From Pseudothermotoga sp. (GTDB taxonomy: Bacteria > Thermotogota > Thermotogae > Thermotogales > DSM-5069): a DNA stretch of 64,000 nt. Numbering within the stretch: position 1 is the first letter of the stretch; the number at the start of each line of letters is the position of its first letter. Positions 24,379 to 33,995 of the stretch are shown piece by piece. The notes under the pieces were generated by a model. It did not search any database, was not told the origin of the DNA, and saw only the letters and a program-made list of their open reading frames with translations. The stretch covers positions 62,001 through 126,000 of the forward strand of contig JANXCS010000002.1 of the NCBI GenBank assembly GCA_025060105.1. The letters run 5' to 3'. Both the position numbers and the translations under genes were made by a program.

Positions 24379-27168
24379 AAATATCCTCTTGAGCAAATTC
24401 AAGCTCTTTTCGGCCGGCACGTTGTACAATAGGTAAACTTTTTCCTTCTCGTTATAAACGTACTTTCCTGGGATCTTCATCGAATCTCTTTCACAATAGA
24501 TCTTTAAAGTCCCCTCATCAAAGATGATCTTTTTTACGTTTCTCTGGATCGCCACCAACCTTATTCTAAAAAGATCTATCAATTGTTCCACTTGACTTGG
24601 CAATCTACCAAATCTGTCTCTCAACTCTGACTTCAAATCATCGAGACTTTTTAGATCATTACAAGAGGCTAGTCTTCTGTAAATTCTGAGTCTTTCCATC
24701 TCATTCTCAATATAATCTTCAGGTATATAGAAAGAACCAGCTATTCCTTCGATTTCAACATCTGCTCGTTCAAAGCTCGCGCTACGAATTGTTCGGTGAA
24801 GTTCTTCCTCTAACAGCTGCAAATACATGTTGAGACCTATCGAGTTCACATTACCATGTTGTTCAAATCCAAAGATAGTCCCGATACCTCTGATTTCCAT
24901 ATCTTTGAGTGCTATTTTCAGGCCACTTCCAGGGCCAGAAAATTCTTTGATGACTTGTAACCTCTTGGAAGCAGAGGAGCTGAGTTCAGAATCAAACAAA
25001 AAATATGCAAACGCTCTTTTATCACTTCTACCAACCCTTCCCCTGAGTTGGTATAACTGAGCCAAACCATACCTTTGAGCGTCGTCCACTATTATCGTGT
25101 TCGCAGAAGGTACGTCAATCCCATTCTGCATAATCGAAGTACACACGATCACATCAGACGTATGCTCGTAGAAGCTCTTCACGGCCTCTGTCAATTTTTT
25201 TGTACTCATTTGCCCGTGCGCCATTACTACTCGTACCTCGGGCACGAGTCTGCAGACTCTTTCAAAAACGTCGTGCAGATCTTCAACCCGATTATGAACG
25301 TATATCACCTGTCCCCCCCTGTTGACCTCCCTCAATATCGCCCCTCTAATGAGCCTTTCATCATAACGTGCTACGTAGGTCACCACAGGCAATCTTCCCA
25401 AAGGGGGTGTCGTTAAAACACTCATGTCTTTCATACCGTTGAGCGCCATATGCAAAGTCCTCGGTATTGGAGTTGCACTCAAAGACAGCACATTCACATT
25501 TAACCTGATCTTCTTGAACTTTTCTTTCTGCTCCACCCCGAAATTTTGCTCCTCATCGATCACCACCAAACCGAGATCTGAGAATCTCACATTTTCTGAT
25601 AACAAGATGCTAGTTCCTATGACAACGTCCAATTTTCCTTCCTTCAAGTCTTTGATTATCCTCGATCGTTCTGATTTTGAAACTGATCTGTCCAGTAATG
25701 CAACGGTTACTCCAAAAGGTTCCAAACGTTGCTTGAACAGTTTGTAATGCTGCCTTGCGAGCACTGTCGTGGGAACGAGTAGAGCGACTTGTTTTCCACT
25801 GACAACGCATCTGAAAGTTGCCCTTAGAGCGACTTCTGTCTTTCCATAACCTGAATCACCGCACAGCAATCTGTCCATAGGATGATCGCTTGCGAGATCT
25901 TCAAGCACTTCTTGGATCGCAACGGATTGATCCTCCGTTTCAACGTATGGAAAAGTTTCAGCGAATTTTTTCTCCAATTCTGCATCTCCAGCGAGCCTTA
26001 ATCCATTAATTTGTTGTCTTTTTGTGTGTATATCTACTAGTTCAGCGATCTTTTTCCTTAAATCTTCCCTGACCTTTTCGAGTCGTTTCTTCCAAGTTCC
26101 AGAATGGAGTCGGTCAATTTTTACATCTGGATCTCCAACGTATTTATGAATTCTATCCAGTCTCTCAACTGGCACATAAACAGTTGCATCTTCGTACCTT
26201 ATCACTACATACTCCTTAGTGCCAAGAACGTTTCTGATGGGTTTAACTCCCTCAAAGAGACCTATGCCATATTTCTCGTGAACCACGAGATCTCCAACAC
26301 TCAATTCATCCTCTTCAATGATGGGAATCTGGTGCAATTTGCTTCTCTTTTCAGTGAACTCTAGCCTTTCCGTATCCAGTTCTATATGGTTTGCTTCGGA
26401 CAACAGATTCTCGAGTTCAACCAAGGTTAAACCTGAACAAACTCTATATTCGCTGTGCTGTTCATCTGAAAGAAACTCTTTCATCTGTCTTTCTAACTTT
26501 GCGAACTCATCGAAGCACTTAGGTGAATTGACCAAGAAAATCTCGAATGATCCATAATCGAATATAGTGGCTCTTGAGCCTACTTTTCCAACCATCGTGT
26601 CATAACAGTGATCATCATTGATGTATTCGCGAGCAGGTAAGAGAACAAATTCATCCAATTTACCGCAAGAAGTCTGGGTCACCACATCAAAGAATCTGAT
26701 GTCCTCGATCACTTCACCAAAAAGTTCAATACGTACCGGTTTCTCATAAAGTGGCGCAAAGATATCTATTACATCTCCTCTCGCTGAGAACTCTCCACCT
26801 GCACGAACTAGATAAGACCTATCGTAACCTACCATGTTGATCCAGTGAACATCTACGAACTTTTCTCCCCTCAGAAAGTGTTTGGAGAACCGCTTGAGAT
26901 TATCTGGAGAAATTGTGAATCGACTCAGCGAATGCAGTGTGCCTACAACGAGGTCACATTTTCCATTCAAAATGGACCACAACGCTTCAATGCGATTTTT
27001 TCGAACGAAAAACGATACTGGCACATCTTCGAATGGAAACACGTCGTGGTCTGGAAAGTACTGACCGTTCAGGATGTTCGCGATTTGTGAAGCTTCTTTC
27101 TCGGTGGGAACTATCAATAAGATGGGTTTTTTGCAGGAAGATCTCAAAAGATCTTTTAAACTATTCAT
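24367..27168 (-). CDS. mfd: Transcription-repair coupling factor Mfd
   Basis: Mfd removes stalled RNA polymerase from DNA lesions and recruits nucleotide excision repair. The 933-residue protein is shorter than the usual ~1150. It retains the N-terminal UvrB-like region (about 1-200), the RNA-polymerase-interaction domain (SVGDLVVHEKYGIGLFEGV, about 290-310), and the translocase with Walker A CGDSGYGKTEVAL (about 437), DEEQ (about 536), SATPIPRTLH and the TRG-like motif near QLRGRVGRSDKRAFAYFL. The C-terminal domain is present. Most of the missing length is in the N-terminal module. It overlaps the upstream PP-loop gene by eight bases. Confidence 0.96.
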   Translation of the reverse strand: MNSLKDLLRSSCKKPILLIVPTEKEASQIANILNGQYFPDHDVFPFEDVPVSFFVRKNRIEALWSILNGKCDLVVGTLHSLSRFTISPDNLKRFSKHFLRGEKFVDVHWINMVGYDRSYLVRAGGEFSARGDVIDIFAPLYEKPVRIELFGEVIEDIRFFDVVTQTSCGKLDEFVLLPAREYINDDHCYDTMVGKVGSRATIFDYGSFEIFLVNSPKCFDEFAKLERQMKEFLSDEQHSEYRVCSGLTLVELENLLSEANHIELDTERLEFTEKRSKLHQIPIIEEDELSVGDLVVHEKYGIGLFEGVKPIRNVLGTKEYVVIRYEDATVYVPVERLDRIHKYVGDPDVKIDRLHSGTWKKRLEKVREDLRKKIAELVDIHTKRQQINGLRLAGDAELEKKFAETFPYVETEDQSVAIQEVLEDLASDHPMDRLLCGDSGYGKTEVALRATFRCVVSGKQVALLVPTTVLARQHYKLFKQRLEPFGVTVALLDRSVSKSERSRIIKDLKEGKLDVVIGTSILLSENVRFSDLGLVVIDEEQNFGVEQKEKFKKIRLNVNVLSLSATPIPRTLHMALNGMKDMSVLTTPPLGRLPVVTYVARYDERLIRGAILREVNRGGQVIYVHNRVEDLHDVFERVCRLVPEVRVVMAHGQMSTKKLTEAVKSFYEHTSDVIVCTSIMQNGIDVPSANTIIVDDAQRYGLAQLYQLRGRVGRSDKRAFAYFLFDSELSSSASKRLQVIKEFSGPGSGLKIALKDMEIRGIGTIFGFEQHGNVNSIGLNMYLQLLEEELHRTIRSASFERADVEIEGIAGSFYIPEDYIENEMERLRIYRRLASCNDLKSLDDLKSELRDRFGRLPSQVEQLIDLFRIRLVAIQRNVKKIIFDEGTLKIYCERDSMKIPGKYVYNEKEKVYLLYNVPAEKSLNLLKRIFLKD

Positions 27169-28141
27169 ACTCGAAATCCACCACTTGAAAAGTTCTTAGA
27201 CGATTGTTACGAGCCTTGATCCAAACTACGCTCACCGGAACAGCAAAGTCTCTCTCAATGAAACCTGTAAAGATGTCTTCGAGTGCTGAGGGATCATTGT
27301 ACAAACCCGGATTGACCAGAATTTTTAGCCTCACCGCTCGATCCAGCACGTATATCTCATCGATAACATTCAAATCCTTCAGAGTTAGAAAAATTTCCTG
27401 CTTTTCAACATCTTCCAAGTGCGGATAAACGTTGACGAGTGCGATGTTTTTTGAAAGAGGGCCGATGATCTTCACATTTGCCAGCTTGACTGACTTACCC
27501 TTGTACCGTAGAAACTTGAGGAGTAACTCGTTCGCCTCGGAAACAGCCTTACCATGATAATCTGGATTGATCAACATTTTCATAAGATGCTTCAATTTAC
27601 AGCCTTCACGAACGGAAGATTCACCAATCTTCACCGGTTCGATTTGAAAGAAGCTTATCAACTGTCGGATCTCAGATTTACTGAGTTCTTTTAGAGGAGA
27701 ATAAAAACCCGCAAGAATTTTCGGTCCAAATCTTCCCCAGCTGTCCGATTGGTTCGAACCAGTCACTATCAATTGATCCGGAAAGTTCTCCCGAACTGTT
27801 CCAAGCTTGGCAAATCTAGTACAACCATTACAGTTTGGACCATATTTCCAAACGTTTCTCTGGCGTTTGGTTCCATCCAAATAAACATGTCTCAATCCTA
27901 GATCTGTTGCGAGTCTGTTGATATTGTCTTTGATTACTTGGTAAGTGAACTGACCCCAATCGACAGTTGCAAGAATCACACGTCCAGGTCCAACGACGAG
28001 CTTACAGAGATAGGCTGCTAAACTGCTGTCCTCACCACCAGAAAATGCCACAACAACTTCTCTATTTGAGACAACATCCTTTATTTCACATATCAAGTGA
28101 TCGACAATTTTTTGAAGTTGACCGTGAGCATTTGACCACAT
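27161..28141 (-). CDS. PP-loop ATPase with probable three-cysteine Fe-S site (sulfur-transferase-like)
   Basis: The 326-residue protein is an N-type ATP pyrophosphatase. The PP-loop SGGEDSS lies at 34-40. A CxxC pair (Cys104/Cys107, in GPNCNGCTRF) is followed by Cys181 (REGCKLKHL). Three such cysteines bind a [4Fe-4S] cluster in TtcA/TtuA tRNA thiolases and in some LarE sulfur transferases, so a sulfur-transfer role is likely, with a target I cannot name. The annotated ATG overlaps the upstream phosphoesterase by 49 bases; a TTG overlapping that gene's stop (TTGA) is an alternative start. The C-terminal ~140 residues are not recognised. Confidence 0.8.
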   Translation of the reverse strand: MWSNAHGQLQKIVDHLICEIKDVVSNREVVVAFSGGEDSSLAAYLCKLVVGPGRVILATVDWGQFTYQVIKDNINRLATDLGLRHVYLDGTKRQRNVWKYGPNCNGCTRFAKLGTVRENFPDQLIVTGSNQSDSWGRFGPKILAGFYSPLKELSKSEIRQLISFFQIEPVKIGESSVREGCKLKHLMKMLINPDYHGKAVSEANELLLKFLRYKGKSVKLANVKIIGPLSKNIALVNVYPHLEDVEKQEIFLTLKDLNVIDEIYVLDRAVRLKILVNPGLYNDPSALEDIFTGFIERDFAVPVSVVWIKARNNRLRTFQVVDFEYE

Positions 28142-28575
28142 ATTTCAACGATGGCAACACTACCATTTTCACCAAAGCTTCCCGGATTAATAAAGCGCAC
28201 ATTTTTAAGTTCCGAATCATCAATGAAGTGCGTATGTCCGTAGAAAATCACCTGTGGCTTTTCTTCAAAAAGATTTAGAATCCTCTCCCTTATCTGATAA
28301 GGCGGTCCCCAACCGTGACACAAGCCTACATCGAAAGGACCGAAACGTACGACTAAAACCTGTGGTAAATTCTCCTTCACATCTATCTCGTCCATGTTAC
28401 CATGAACACCGTAGAAATTTTTAGATATCGCTTTGAGTTCAAGAACGGTGTTCAAATTGGTATAATCTCCAAGGCCAACGACGGTGTCAACCTCTTTAGC
28501 AAAATCAGCTAAGCTTTTTGGAAGAGATTTTAAATAAACAGGTACGTGAGTATCGCTCAACAATAAAAGTTTCAT
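28093..28575 (-). CDS. YfcE/MJ0936-type metallophosphoesterase
   Basis: This 160-residue calcineurin-like phosphoesterase shows the metal-binding series in order: LLSDTHVP (residues 5-12), GLGDYTN, GVHGNMDE, CHGWG, GHTH and NPGS. The family hydrolyses phosphodiester bonds with two bound metal ions; cellular substrates are generally unknown. One small difference is Tyr in GDYT. The ATG overlaps the glucokinase stop, so it is translationally coupled. Confidence 0.92.
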   Translation of the reverse strand: MKLLLLSDTHVPVYLKSLPKSLADFAKEVDTVVGLGDYTNLNTVLELKAISKNFYGVHGNMDEIDVKENLPQVLVVRFGPFDVGLCHGWGPPYQIRERILNLFEEKPQVIFYGHTHFIDDSELKNVRFINPGSFGENGSVAIVEICGQMLTVNFKKLSIT

Positions 28576-29516
28576 CGTTCAAACAACCTCTCGAAGACAA
28601 TAGATGCAGCACCAAGGATACCTGCATCCTTGCCAAGACGGCTCAATTCAACCTTGTATGTTCCAACCATCGTTGGCAAAACATAATTTTTTGCCCGTTC
28701 TTTAACAGGATCAAGTAAGAAGTCTCCAGCGTTGGCCATACCGCCACCGATAACCACCATCTGAGGGTTGAAGATGTTCACCAAACTTCCAATCGCCACA
28801 GCGAGAGCATCTACAACCGTGTTGAAGATTTGCAAGGCAAAATGATCACCGAGTTTCGCTTGATCAAATACATCCTTCGGTGTGACGAACTCTGGTTTCT
28901 TCAACTTGAACAGAGAGGACTCTGGGTGTCTCTCAAAACCTTCCCTCACAAAATTCCTTATGGCCGTGGCCGAAGCCAAAGCTTCCAAGCATCCTCGAGA
29001 GCCACAACCACATTTTGGACCGTTGGGTAAAACATTCATGTGTCCCAATTCAGCTCCGATGCCCGTACTACCTCTCAAAAGAATACCGTGTGTTATTACC
29101 CCACCACCTATGCCAGTACCAAGCGTGAGACAAACGACGTGATCCAAACCTTTCGCCACACCGAACATTCTTTCACCGAGAGCGTAAGCATTAGCATCGT
29201 TCTCAACGAAGACTCTCAATGAGGTTCTTTTTTCTATCTTCTCCGCGAGAGGAAAGTCTATCCACCCAGGGAAGTTTGGCGAGAACTTCACAGTACCCGT
29301 TACGTGATCAATACTTCCAGGTGATCCAATCCCAACGGCTGAGACTGAACTCTCCTTGCTCAAGTTGAGAATTGAATCTACAAGTCTTTCAACAACAGCA
29401 TCTGGTCCCTCATCTACCTTAGTTTCTCCTTCAATCCTCGCTAAAATCTTTCCATCTTCATCAACGAGCCCTACAGCGTAGTTCGTTCCACCCAGATCAA
29501 CACCTATGACGTTCAA
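28572..29516 (-). CDS. glk: ROK-family sugar kinase (probable glucokinase)
   Basis: This ROK kinase phosphorylates a hexose, most likely glucose, on O6 using ATP. The 314 residues contain the ATP-binding VDLGGTNYAVGLVDEDG, the substrate element ENDANAYALGE, TLGTGIGGG, and the zinc motif GPKCGCGSRGCLEALAS with three of its cysteines and the upstream GHMNV histidine. There is no helix-turn-helix, which argues against a ROK repressor. TTG is the start, seven bases after GAGGAGG. It lies 18 bases after rho. Confidence 0.92.
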   Translation of the reverse strand: MNVIGVDLGGTNYAVGLVDEDGKILARIEGETKVDEGPDAVVERLVDSILNLSKESSVSAVGIGSPGSIDHVTGTVKFSPNFPGWIDFPLAEKIEKRTSLRVFVENDANAYALGERMFGVAKGLDHVVCLTLGTGIGGGVITHGILLRGSTGIGAELGHMNVLPNGPKCGCGSRGCLEALASATAIRNFVREGFERHPESSLFKLKKPEFVTPKDVFDQAKLGDHFALQIFNTVVDALAVAIGSLVNIFNPQMVVIGGGMANAGDFLLDPVKERAKNYVLPTMVGTYKVELSRLGKDAGILGAASIVFERLFER

Positions 29517-29534
29517 TTGGAAACCTCCTCTTGC

Positions 29535-30830
29535 TCAATACTTCACCTTTTGCTGATCTATCAATGCGAGGAAATCCTCGTTGGTCTCCGTCTCTTGAAG
29601 TTTTCTCAGTATCAACGTTAAACCTTCTTCTTCCGTCATGCCCGCCAACATCCTTCTGAGAATCCAAACCTTCTTCAAAGTGCTCTCGCTCAAGAGCAAT
29701 TCTTCTTTCCTAGTACCAGAAAGCTGTAAATTGATGGCTGGAAAGATTCGCTTGTTCGCAAGCTGCCTCGACAAAACCAATTCCATATTTCCGGTTCCTT
29801 TGAATTCCTCGAATATGACCTCGTCCATTTTCGAGCCAGTTTCTATCAATGCAGTTGCGATGATAGTCAGACTTCCCCCTTCGCGTGTGCTCCTTGCCGC
29901 GCCGAAGAAATGCTTGGGTTTGTACAAAGCGGCTGGATCGACACCACCACTCAAAAGCTTACCACTCGGAGGTACCTGTATGTTGTAAACTCGTGCGAGC
30001 CTGGTTAAGCTGTCCAGCAATATGACCACGTCATAGCCGTATTCAACGAGCCTTTTTGACATTTCGAGTGTCAACTCCGCAACTTTGATCTGCTTGTCAG
30101 GGGCCATATCGAATGGAGCTGCGATCACTTTGGCATTCACAGATTCTTTTATGTCCGTAACCTCTTCAGGCCTCTCGTCGATCAAAAGTACAATTCTGAC
30201 AGTATCTGGATGGTTCACCGCAATACCGTTCGCGATCTCTTTCAGTAACGTCGTCTTTCCCGCCTTGGGTGGTGCAACGATGAGCCCTCTTTGGCCTTTG
30301 CCCATTGGAGCGAAGAGATCTATCAAACGAGTCGAGAGTACGTCTCGGCTGGTTTCAAGGATGAAACGTTCTCTAGGATAATCTGGTGTGAGATTTTCGA
30401 AGTTCACCCTTTCATTGCTGAGCTCTGGTGATTTATAATTCACAGCTTCGATCTTTATCATAGCGAAGTACCTTTCACCTTCTTTTGGAGGTCTTATGAC
30501 ACCTGAAATGATGTCTCCCGTGTTGAGGTTGAATTTCTTTATTTGAGACTGTGAAATGTAAATATCGTTGGAACTCGGTAACAAATTGTCGCTGCTTCTG
30601 AGAAAACCGTATCCTTCTGGGAGAATCTCTAATACACCCTCTCCGAAAATCAAACCGTGAGATTTAGCTTGAGCTTCTAAAATAGCAAATATAATGTCAC
30701 GTTTGCGCATGCTCGTATAGCGCGGTATATCATACTGCTTTGCAAGTTCATACAATTGCTTGATGGTCATTTGTTCTAGATCGTTGATTTTCACAGTTAT
30801 TGGTTCGTTTCTTTCATGTTCGTTGTTCAT
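29535..30830 (-). CDS. rho: Transcription termination factor Rho
   Basis: Rho is the hexameric RNA helicase that terminates transcription and stops untranslated transcripts. The 431 residues include an N-terminal helical SAP-like domain, the cold-shock-like RNA-binding domain (LEILPEGYGFLRSSDNLLP), and the motor with P-loop APPKAGKTTLLKEIA, LIDERPEEVTDI, the Q-loop region and LLSGGVDPAAL. The ATG lies nine bases after GGAGGTG. A promoter candidate and a ~120-base leader separate it from rplQ. Given the overlapping convergent genes in this genome, Rho may matter more than usual here. Confidence 0.97.
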   Translation of the reverse strand: MNNEHERNEPITVKINDLEQMTIKQLYELAKQYDIPRYTSMRKRDIIFAILEAQAKSHGLIFGEGVLEILPEGYGFLRSSDNLLPSSNDIYISQSQIKKFNLNTGDIISGVIRPPKEGERYFAMIKIEAVNYKSPELSNERVNFENLTPDYPRERFILETSRDVLSTRLIDLFAPMGKGQRGLIVAPPKAGKTTLLKEIANGIAVNHPDTVRIVLLIDERPEEVTDIKESVNAKVIAAPFDMAPDKQIKVAELTLEMSKRLVEYGYDVVILLDSLTRLARVYNIQVPPSGKLLSGGVDPAALYKPKHFFGAARSTREGGSLTIIATALIETGSKMDEVIFEEFKGTGNMELVLSRQLANKRIFPAINLQLSGTRKEELLLSESTLKKVWILRRMLAGMTEEEGLTLILRKLQETETNEDFLALIDQQKVKY

Positions 30831-30957
30831 TGATCAAAACACCTCCAGAAAACTTGTGGATGGAACAAAGCTCAATCAGGACTATTCTGTTATCGATCCT
30901 CAAGGTTGGAACACATGACATGGAAGGCAAACTGGTGGAGAATCTCTGTTCAAAAAT

Positions 30958-30986
30958 ATTCTACCAAATACCAAAGTGTTTGACAA
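30958..30986 (-). promoter_or_regulatory. Candidate rho promoter
   Basis: Read leftward, TTGTCA (30986-30981) and TAGAAT (30963-30958) are separated by 17 bases. Transcription would begin near 30951, leaving a leader of about 120 bases before the rho ATG. Such a leader could hold an autoregulatory Rho-loading site, which is known for rho in other bacteria; I see no defined structure in it. Confidence 0.6.
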
Positions 30987-31017
30987 GGGGGAAGGCCTCT
31001 CCCCAGCAGGGAGAGGC
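30987..31017 (-). terminator. Terminator-like hairpin after rplQ
   Basis: Immediately after the rplQ stop, a perfect 9-bp stem (GCCTCTCCC / GGGAGAGGC, loop TGCTG) spans 31017-30995 read leftward. It is followed by the pyrimidine run CTTCCCC rather than a pure T-tract. It probably ends, fully or partly, the long ribosomal-protein transcript. The rho -35 hexamer starts directly beyond it. Confidence 0.6.
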
Positions 31018-31407
31018 TCATTCACTGCTCTTCTCAACGACTTGTAGAAGAACCATTTCTGCTCCATCGCCTCTCCTTTGACCTATCCTTACAATTCTTG
31101 AAAAACCACTATTCTTGTCGACCAAGTTCTTCGCAATCTCGTCAACCAATTTATTTGTCAACCTTCTATCACATAGGTACCAATTTATTTGTCTTCTCAG
31201 GGCAATCGATTCGTTCTTATCGGTTGTTTTGGCCGCCTTGACTGCCTTCGCCATTAGTTTATCGAAAAAGCGTTTGACAACTTTTGCTTTCGTAATCGTT
31301 GTTACTATACTACGATGCTCAACGATCTCACGCAATTGATTCCTGATCAATGCTCGACTATGACTTCCATAGGAACCTATTTTGTTCTTAACCATCCTAT
31401 GTCTCAC
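31018..31407 (-). CDS. rplQ: 50S ribosomal protein L17
   Basis: L17 is a large-subunit protein near the exit tunnel. The 129 residues start at GTG ([18 protein letters not shown]) behind GGGAGGATG and contain the conserved [20 protein letters not shown]. It is the last gene of the fused ribosomal cluster, four bases after rpoA, and is followed at once by a hairpin. Confidence 0.96.
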   Translation of the reverse strand: MRHRMVKNKIGSYGSHSRALIRNQLREIVEHRSIVTTITKAKVVKRFFDKLMAKAVKAAKTTDKNESIALRRQINWYLCDRRLTNKLVDEIAKNLVDKNSGFSRIVRIGQRRGDGAEMVLLQVVEKSSE

Positions 31408-31411
31408 AGGT

Positions 31412-32413
31412 TCATCCTCCCTTCTTCAGTGTCAATCCAAATTTTTCGAAAAGTTTTTGCTTGACTTCCTCTAAGGACTTCGGTCCAAAATTCTTGATTT
31501 TTAGAAGGTCTTCTTCGGTACGTTTTAACAGATCCCCTATGGTCTCAATTTTATCTCGCCTGAGACAATTCAGAGACCTGATCGAGAGCTCTAGTTCATC
31601 TATCTTTTTAGAATATATGGATTCTTCCTCGCTGTGTGACATCTGCTCTGCTGAAGTTTCTTCCTGTGTTATAACCGCTACAAATTCTGCCGAGAGTGGT
31701 GCCATAGTTGATGGCAGACTTTCATCTATGACTTTGAAATGATTGATGAGTGTATCGATTGCACGCTTCATAGCTTCGTGCGGAAAAATAGTTTTCTTCG
31801 TCCAAACTTCAAGAACCAATTTATCGTAGTCGGTACGCTTGGCTACCCTTGCACTCTCCACTTTGAAGTTAACTTTAATAACTGGAGAGAACACACCATC
31901 GATAGGTATTGAACCTATTTCCGGATGTTCTTCAATTTCTTGAGCTGGTACAAAACCCTTACCTGCTTGTACATAGAGCTCGAAAACAAGATCTGCTTCG
32001 TCGTCAAGAGTCGCAATTTTCAAACCTGGGTTCATCACCTCTATGCCGGCGGGTGTCCTTATGTCACCTGCCAAGAGAAGACCAGGACCTTTCTTTTCAA
32101 CTGTCATTTTCAACTTTTCCTTGACTGGAATCTCCGCTCGAAGCTGAACTTTCTTCAGATTGAGGATGATCTCCAATATATCCTCCTTAACCCCTGGTAG
32201 TGTATCGAACTCATGAAATCTCTCTGGTTTTAAGAATCTCACGCCAACGATCGCTATGGAAGGTATCGAAGACAGAAGTACCCTTCTCAAAGCGTTACCT
32301 ATGGTGATACCGTAGCCCTTCTCAAGAGGTGAGAAAACATACCGAGCGTAGTAATGATCTGCCTCTGCCCTCTCTTCCTCTACCTTCAGCTTTTTTGGTA
32401 TCATGAATTCCAT
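31412..32413 (-). CDS. rpoA: DNA-directed RNA polymerase alpha subunit
   Basis: Alpha dimerises to nucleate RNA polymerase and contacts promoter UP elements and activators. Three in-frame start codons are clustered; the ATG at 32413 ([14 protein letters not shown]) lies six bases after GAGGTG and matches homologues, giving 333 residues. The N-terminal domain has [17 protein letters not shown] and the assembly segments. An acidic linker (about 230-265) leads to the alpha-CTD ([20 protein letters not shown] and [14 protein letters not shown]). Confidence 0.97.
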   Translation of the reverse strand: MEFMIPKKLKVEEERAEADHYYARYVFSPLEKGYGITIGNALRRVLLSSIPSIAIVGVRFLKPERFHEFDTLPGVKEDILEIILNLKKVQLRAEIPVKEKLKMTVEKKGPGLLLAGDIRTPAGIEVMNPGLKIATLDDEADLVFELYVQAGKGFVPAQEIEEHPEIGSIPIDGVFSPVIKVNFKVESARVAKRTDYDKLVLEVWTKKTIFPHEAMKRAIDTLINHFKVIDESLPSTMAPLSAEFVAVITQEETSAEQMSHSEEESIYSKKIDELELSIRSLNCLRRDKIETIGDLLKRTEEDLLKIKNFGPKSLEEVKQKLFEKFGLTLKKGG

Positions 32414-32418
32414 CCACA

Positions 32419-33048
32419 TCACCTCGAGTAAAGTTCAACGATAGCTTGGACATCGACGGGCAAATCAGTGAGTTCTTCGAGCTTAGGAGCTCTCTCGAAA
32501 GTTCCACGGTATGCATCGAAATCTACTTGTATCCACGGCGCTATTGTCCTACCACGCGCAAGTTCTAAAGATCGCTTGATAACATCTATGGATCTACTGG
32601 ATTCCTTGACTTCAACGATGTCTCCTGGTCTCAGCAGGTAAGACGGTATGTTCACCTTTTTACCGTTCACCAAGAAATGTCCATGAGTAACGAGTTGTCT
32701 GGCCTGTCTTCTGTTGATTGCAAAGCCCATTCTGAAAACCACATTGTCCAAGCGTGATTCCACTAGCTTGACAAGATTTTCACGTGTATCGCCGGCCATC
32801 TTTAGTGCGCGGTCAAAATACCTCTTGAACTGTCGTTCCAGAATTCCGTATATCCTCTTCATCACTTGTTTAGATCTGAGCTGAAATGCGTACTGCGATG
32901 TCTTACCTCTGTTTCTGCCGTGTTCTCCCGGAGCAAAAGGTCTACGGTCAAATGCACACTTTTCTGTGAAGCATCTTTCACCTTTGAGATAGAGTTTCAT
33001 TCCTTCTCTCCTACAAAGACGACAAACGGGTCCAGTGTATCTGGCCAT
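32419..33048 (-). CDS. rpsD: 30S ribosomal protein S4, zinc-binding form
   Basis: S4 is a primary 16S rRNA binder that nucleates 30S assembly. The 209 residues keep four N-terminal cysteines (Cys9, Cys12, Cys26, Cys31) of the zinc-binding form, then the S4 RNA-binding domain ([20 protein letters not shown]). The gene lies between rpsK and rpoA; its stop is five bases from the rpoA start. Confidence 0.97.
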   Translation of the reverse strand: MARYTGPVCRLCRREGMKLYLKGERCFTEKCAFDRRPFAPGEHGRNRGKTSQYAFQLRSKQVMKRIYGILERQFKRYFDRALKMAGDTRENLVKLVESRLDNVVFRMGFAINRRQARQLVTHGHFLVNGKKVNIPSYLLRPGDIVEVKESSRSIDVIKRSLELARGRTIAPWIQVDFDAYRGTFERAPKLEELTDLPVDVQAIVELYSR

Positions 33049-33066
33049 TCAATTTCCCTCCTCTTT

Positions 33067-33453
33067 CTACACTCTCCTTTTCTTCTTTGGCCTACAACCG
33101 TTGAAGGGTATCGGTGTCACATCTTTGATCGTATCAACCTCTAATCCTGCTGCTTGTAAAGTCCTTATAGCCGCTTCACGACCTGGCCCAGGTCCTTTCA
33201 CCAATACATCCACTCTCTTTATACCCATCCTCAAAGCTTCCTTCGCCACTTTGTCAGCTGCAAGTTGAGCAGCGTATGGTGTACCCTTTCTTGTTCCATC
33301 GAACCCCACTGTGCCTCCACTGGCCCACGTGAGAACTGCTCCTTCTTGGTCCGTTAACGTGACAATCGTGTTATTGAAGGTAGACTTTATGTGAACGACC
33401 GCACGATCGATCAGTACTTTTCTCTTCTTCTTACCTTCCGATCTTCTTGCCAC
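33067..33453 (-). CDS. rpsK: 30S ribosomal protein S11
   Basis: S11 lies on the 30S platform near the E site. The 128 residues include [18 protein letters not shown] and [20 protein letters not shown], with a basic tail ([10 protein letters not shown]). The start appears to be GTG (MARRSEGKK) behind GAGGAGGGATG. It is 20 bases after rpsM. Confidence 0.97.
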   Translation of the reverse strand: MARRSEGKKKRKVLIDRAVVHIKSTFNNTIVTLTDQEGAVLTWASGGTVGFDGTRKGTPYAAQLAADKVAKEALRMGIKRVDVLVKGPGPGREAAIRTLQAAGLEVDTIKDVTPIPFNGCRPKKKRRV

Positions 33454-33473
33454 GCATCATCCCTCCTCAAGCA

Positions 33474-33860
33474 TCAAACAGCTTGTTCTTTCTTTTTCTT
33501 GGTCTTGATCCTACTTGGCCTTGGACCTTTTCTGGTCCTCGCATTATGACGTGTGCTTTGACCACGAACAGGTAAGCCAAGTTTGTGACGAACTCCCCTG
33601 TAACAGCCTATGTCTATCAGACGTTTGATATTTCTATTCACCTCAGCTCTGAGTTCCCCCTCAACTTTAAAATGATCCTGAATGTACTTAGTTATTTTGT
33701 TGACCTCTTCATCTGTGAGATCCTTCACACGCTTATCAGGATTGATCCCGGTGTCTTCAAGTATTTGCATCGCCCGCGTTTTTCCGATGCCATATATGTA
33801 AGTGAGCGCAACAAAGCATTTTTTATTTGCGGGCAGCTCGACTCCCATGATTCGTGCCAT
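33474..33860 (-). CDS. rpsM: 30S ribosomal protein S13
   Basis: S13 sits in the 30S head and contacts the P-site tRNA and the 50S subunit. The 128 residues contain [17 protein letters not shown] (helix-hairpin-helix) and the basic tail [20 protein letters not shown]. It is the first protein of the alpha-operon portion after rpmJ, behind GAGGAGGGAAG. Confidence 0.97.
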   Translation of the reverse strand: MARIMGVELPANKKCFVALTYIYGIGKTRAMQILEDTGINPDKRVKDLTDEEVNKITKYIQDHFKVEGELRAEVNRNIKRLIDIGCYRGVRHKLGLPVRGQSTRHNARTRKGPRPSRIKTKKKKEQAV

Positions 33861-33872
33861 TCGCTTCCCTCC

Positions 33873-33989
33873 TCAACCTTGCTTTTGATTATGTTTCGGA
33901 TTGACTTTGCATATCACAAGTACTCTACCCTTTCTCCGCACGATTTGACAGTACTCACATCTTTTCTTCACAGAAGATCGAACTTTCAT
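33873..33989 (-). CDS. rpmJ: 50S ribosomal protein L36, zinc form
   Basis: A 38-residue protein reads [20 protein letters not shown] and continues to PKHNQKQG. The zinc ligands Cys11, Cys14, Cys27 and His33 are all present, so this is the C+ form. The ATG follows AAGGAG. It lies six bases after infA and 12 bases before rpsM, its usual position. Confidence 0.96.
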   Translation of the reverse strand: MKVRSSVKKRCEYCQIVRRKGRVLVICKVNPKHNQKQG

Positions 33990-33995
33990 GGTTTA

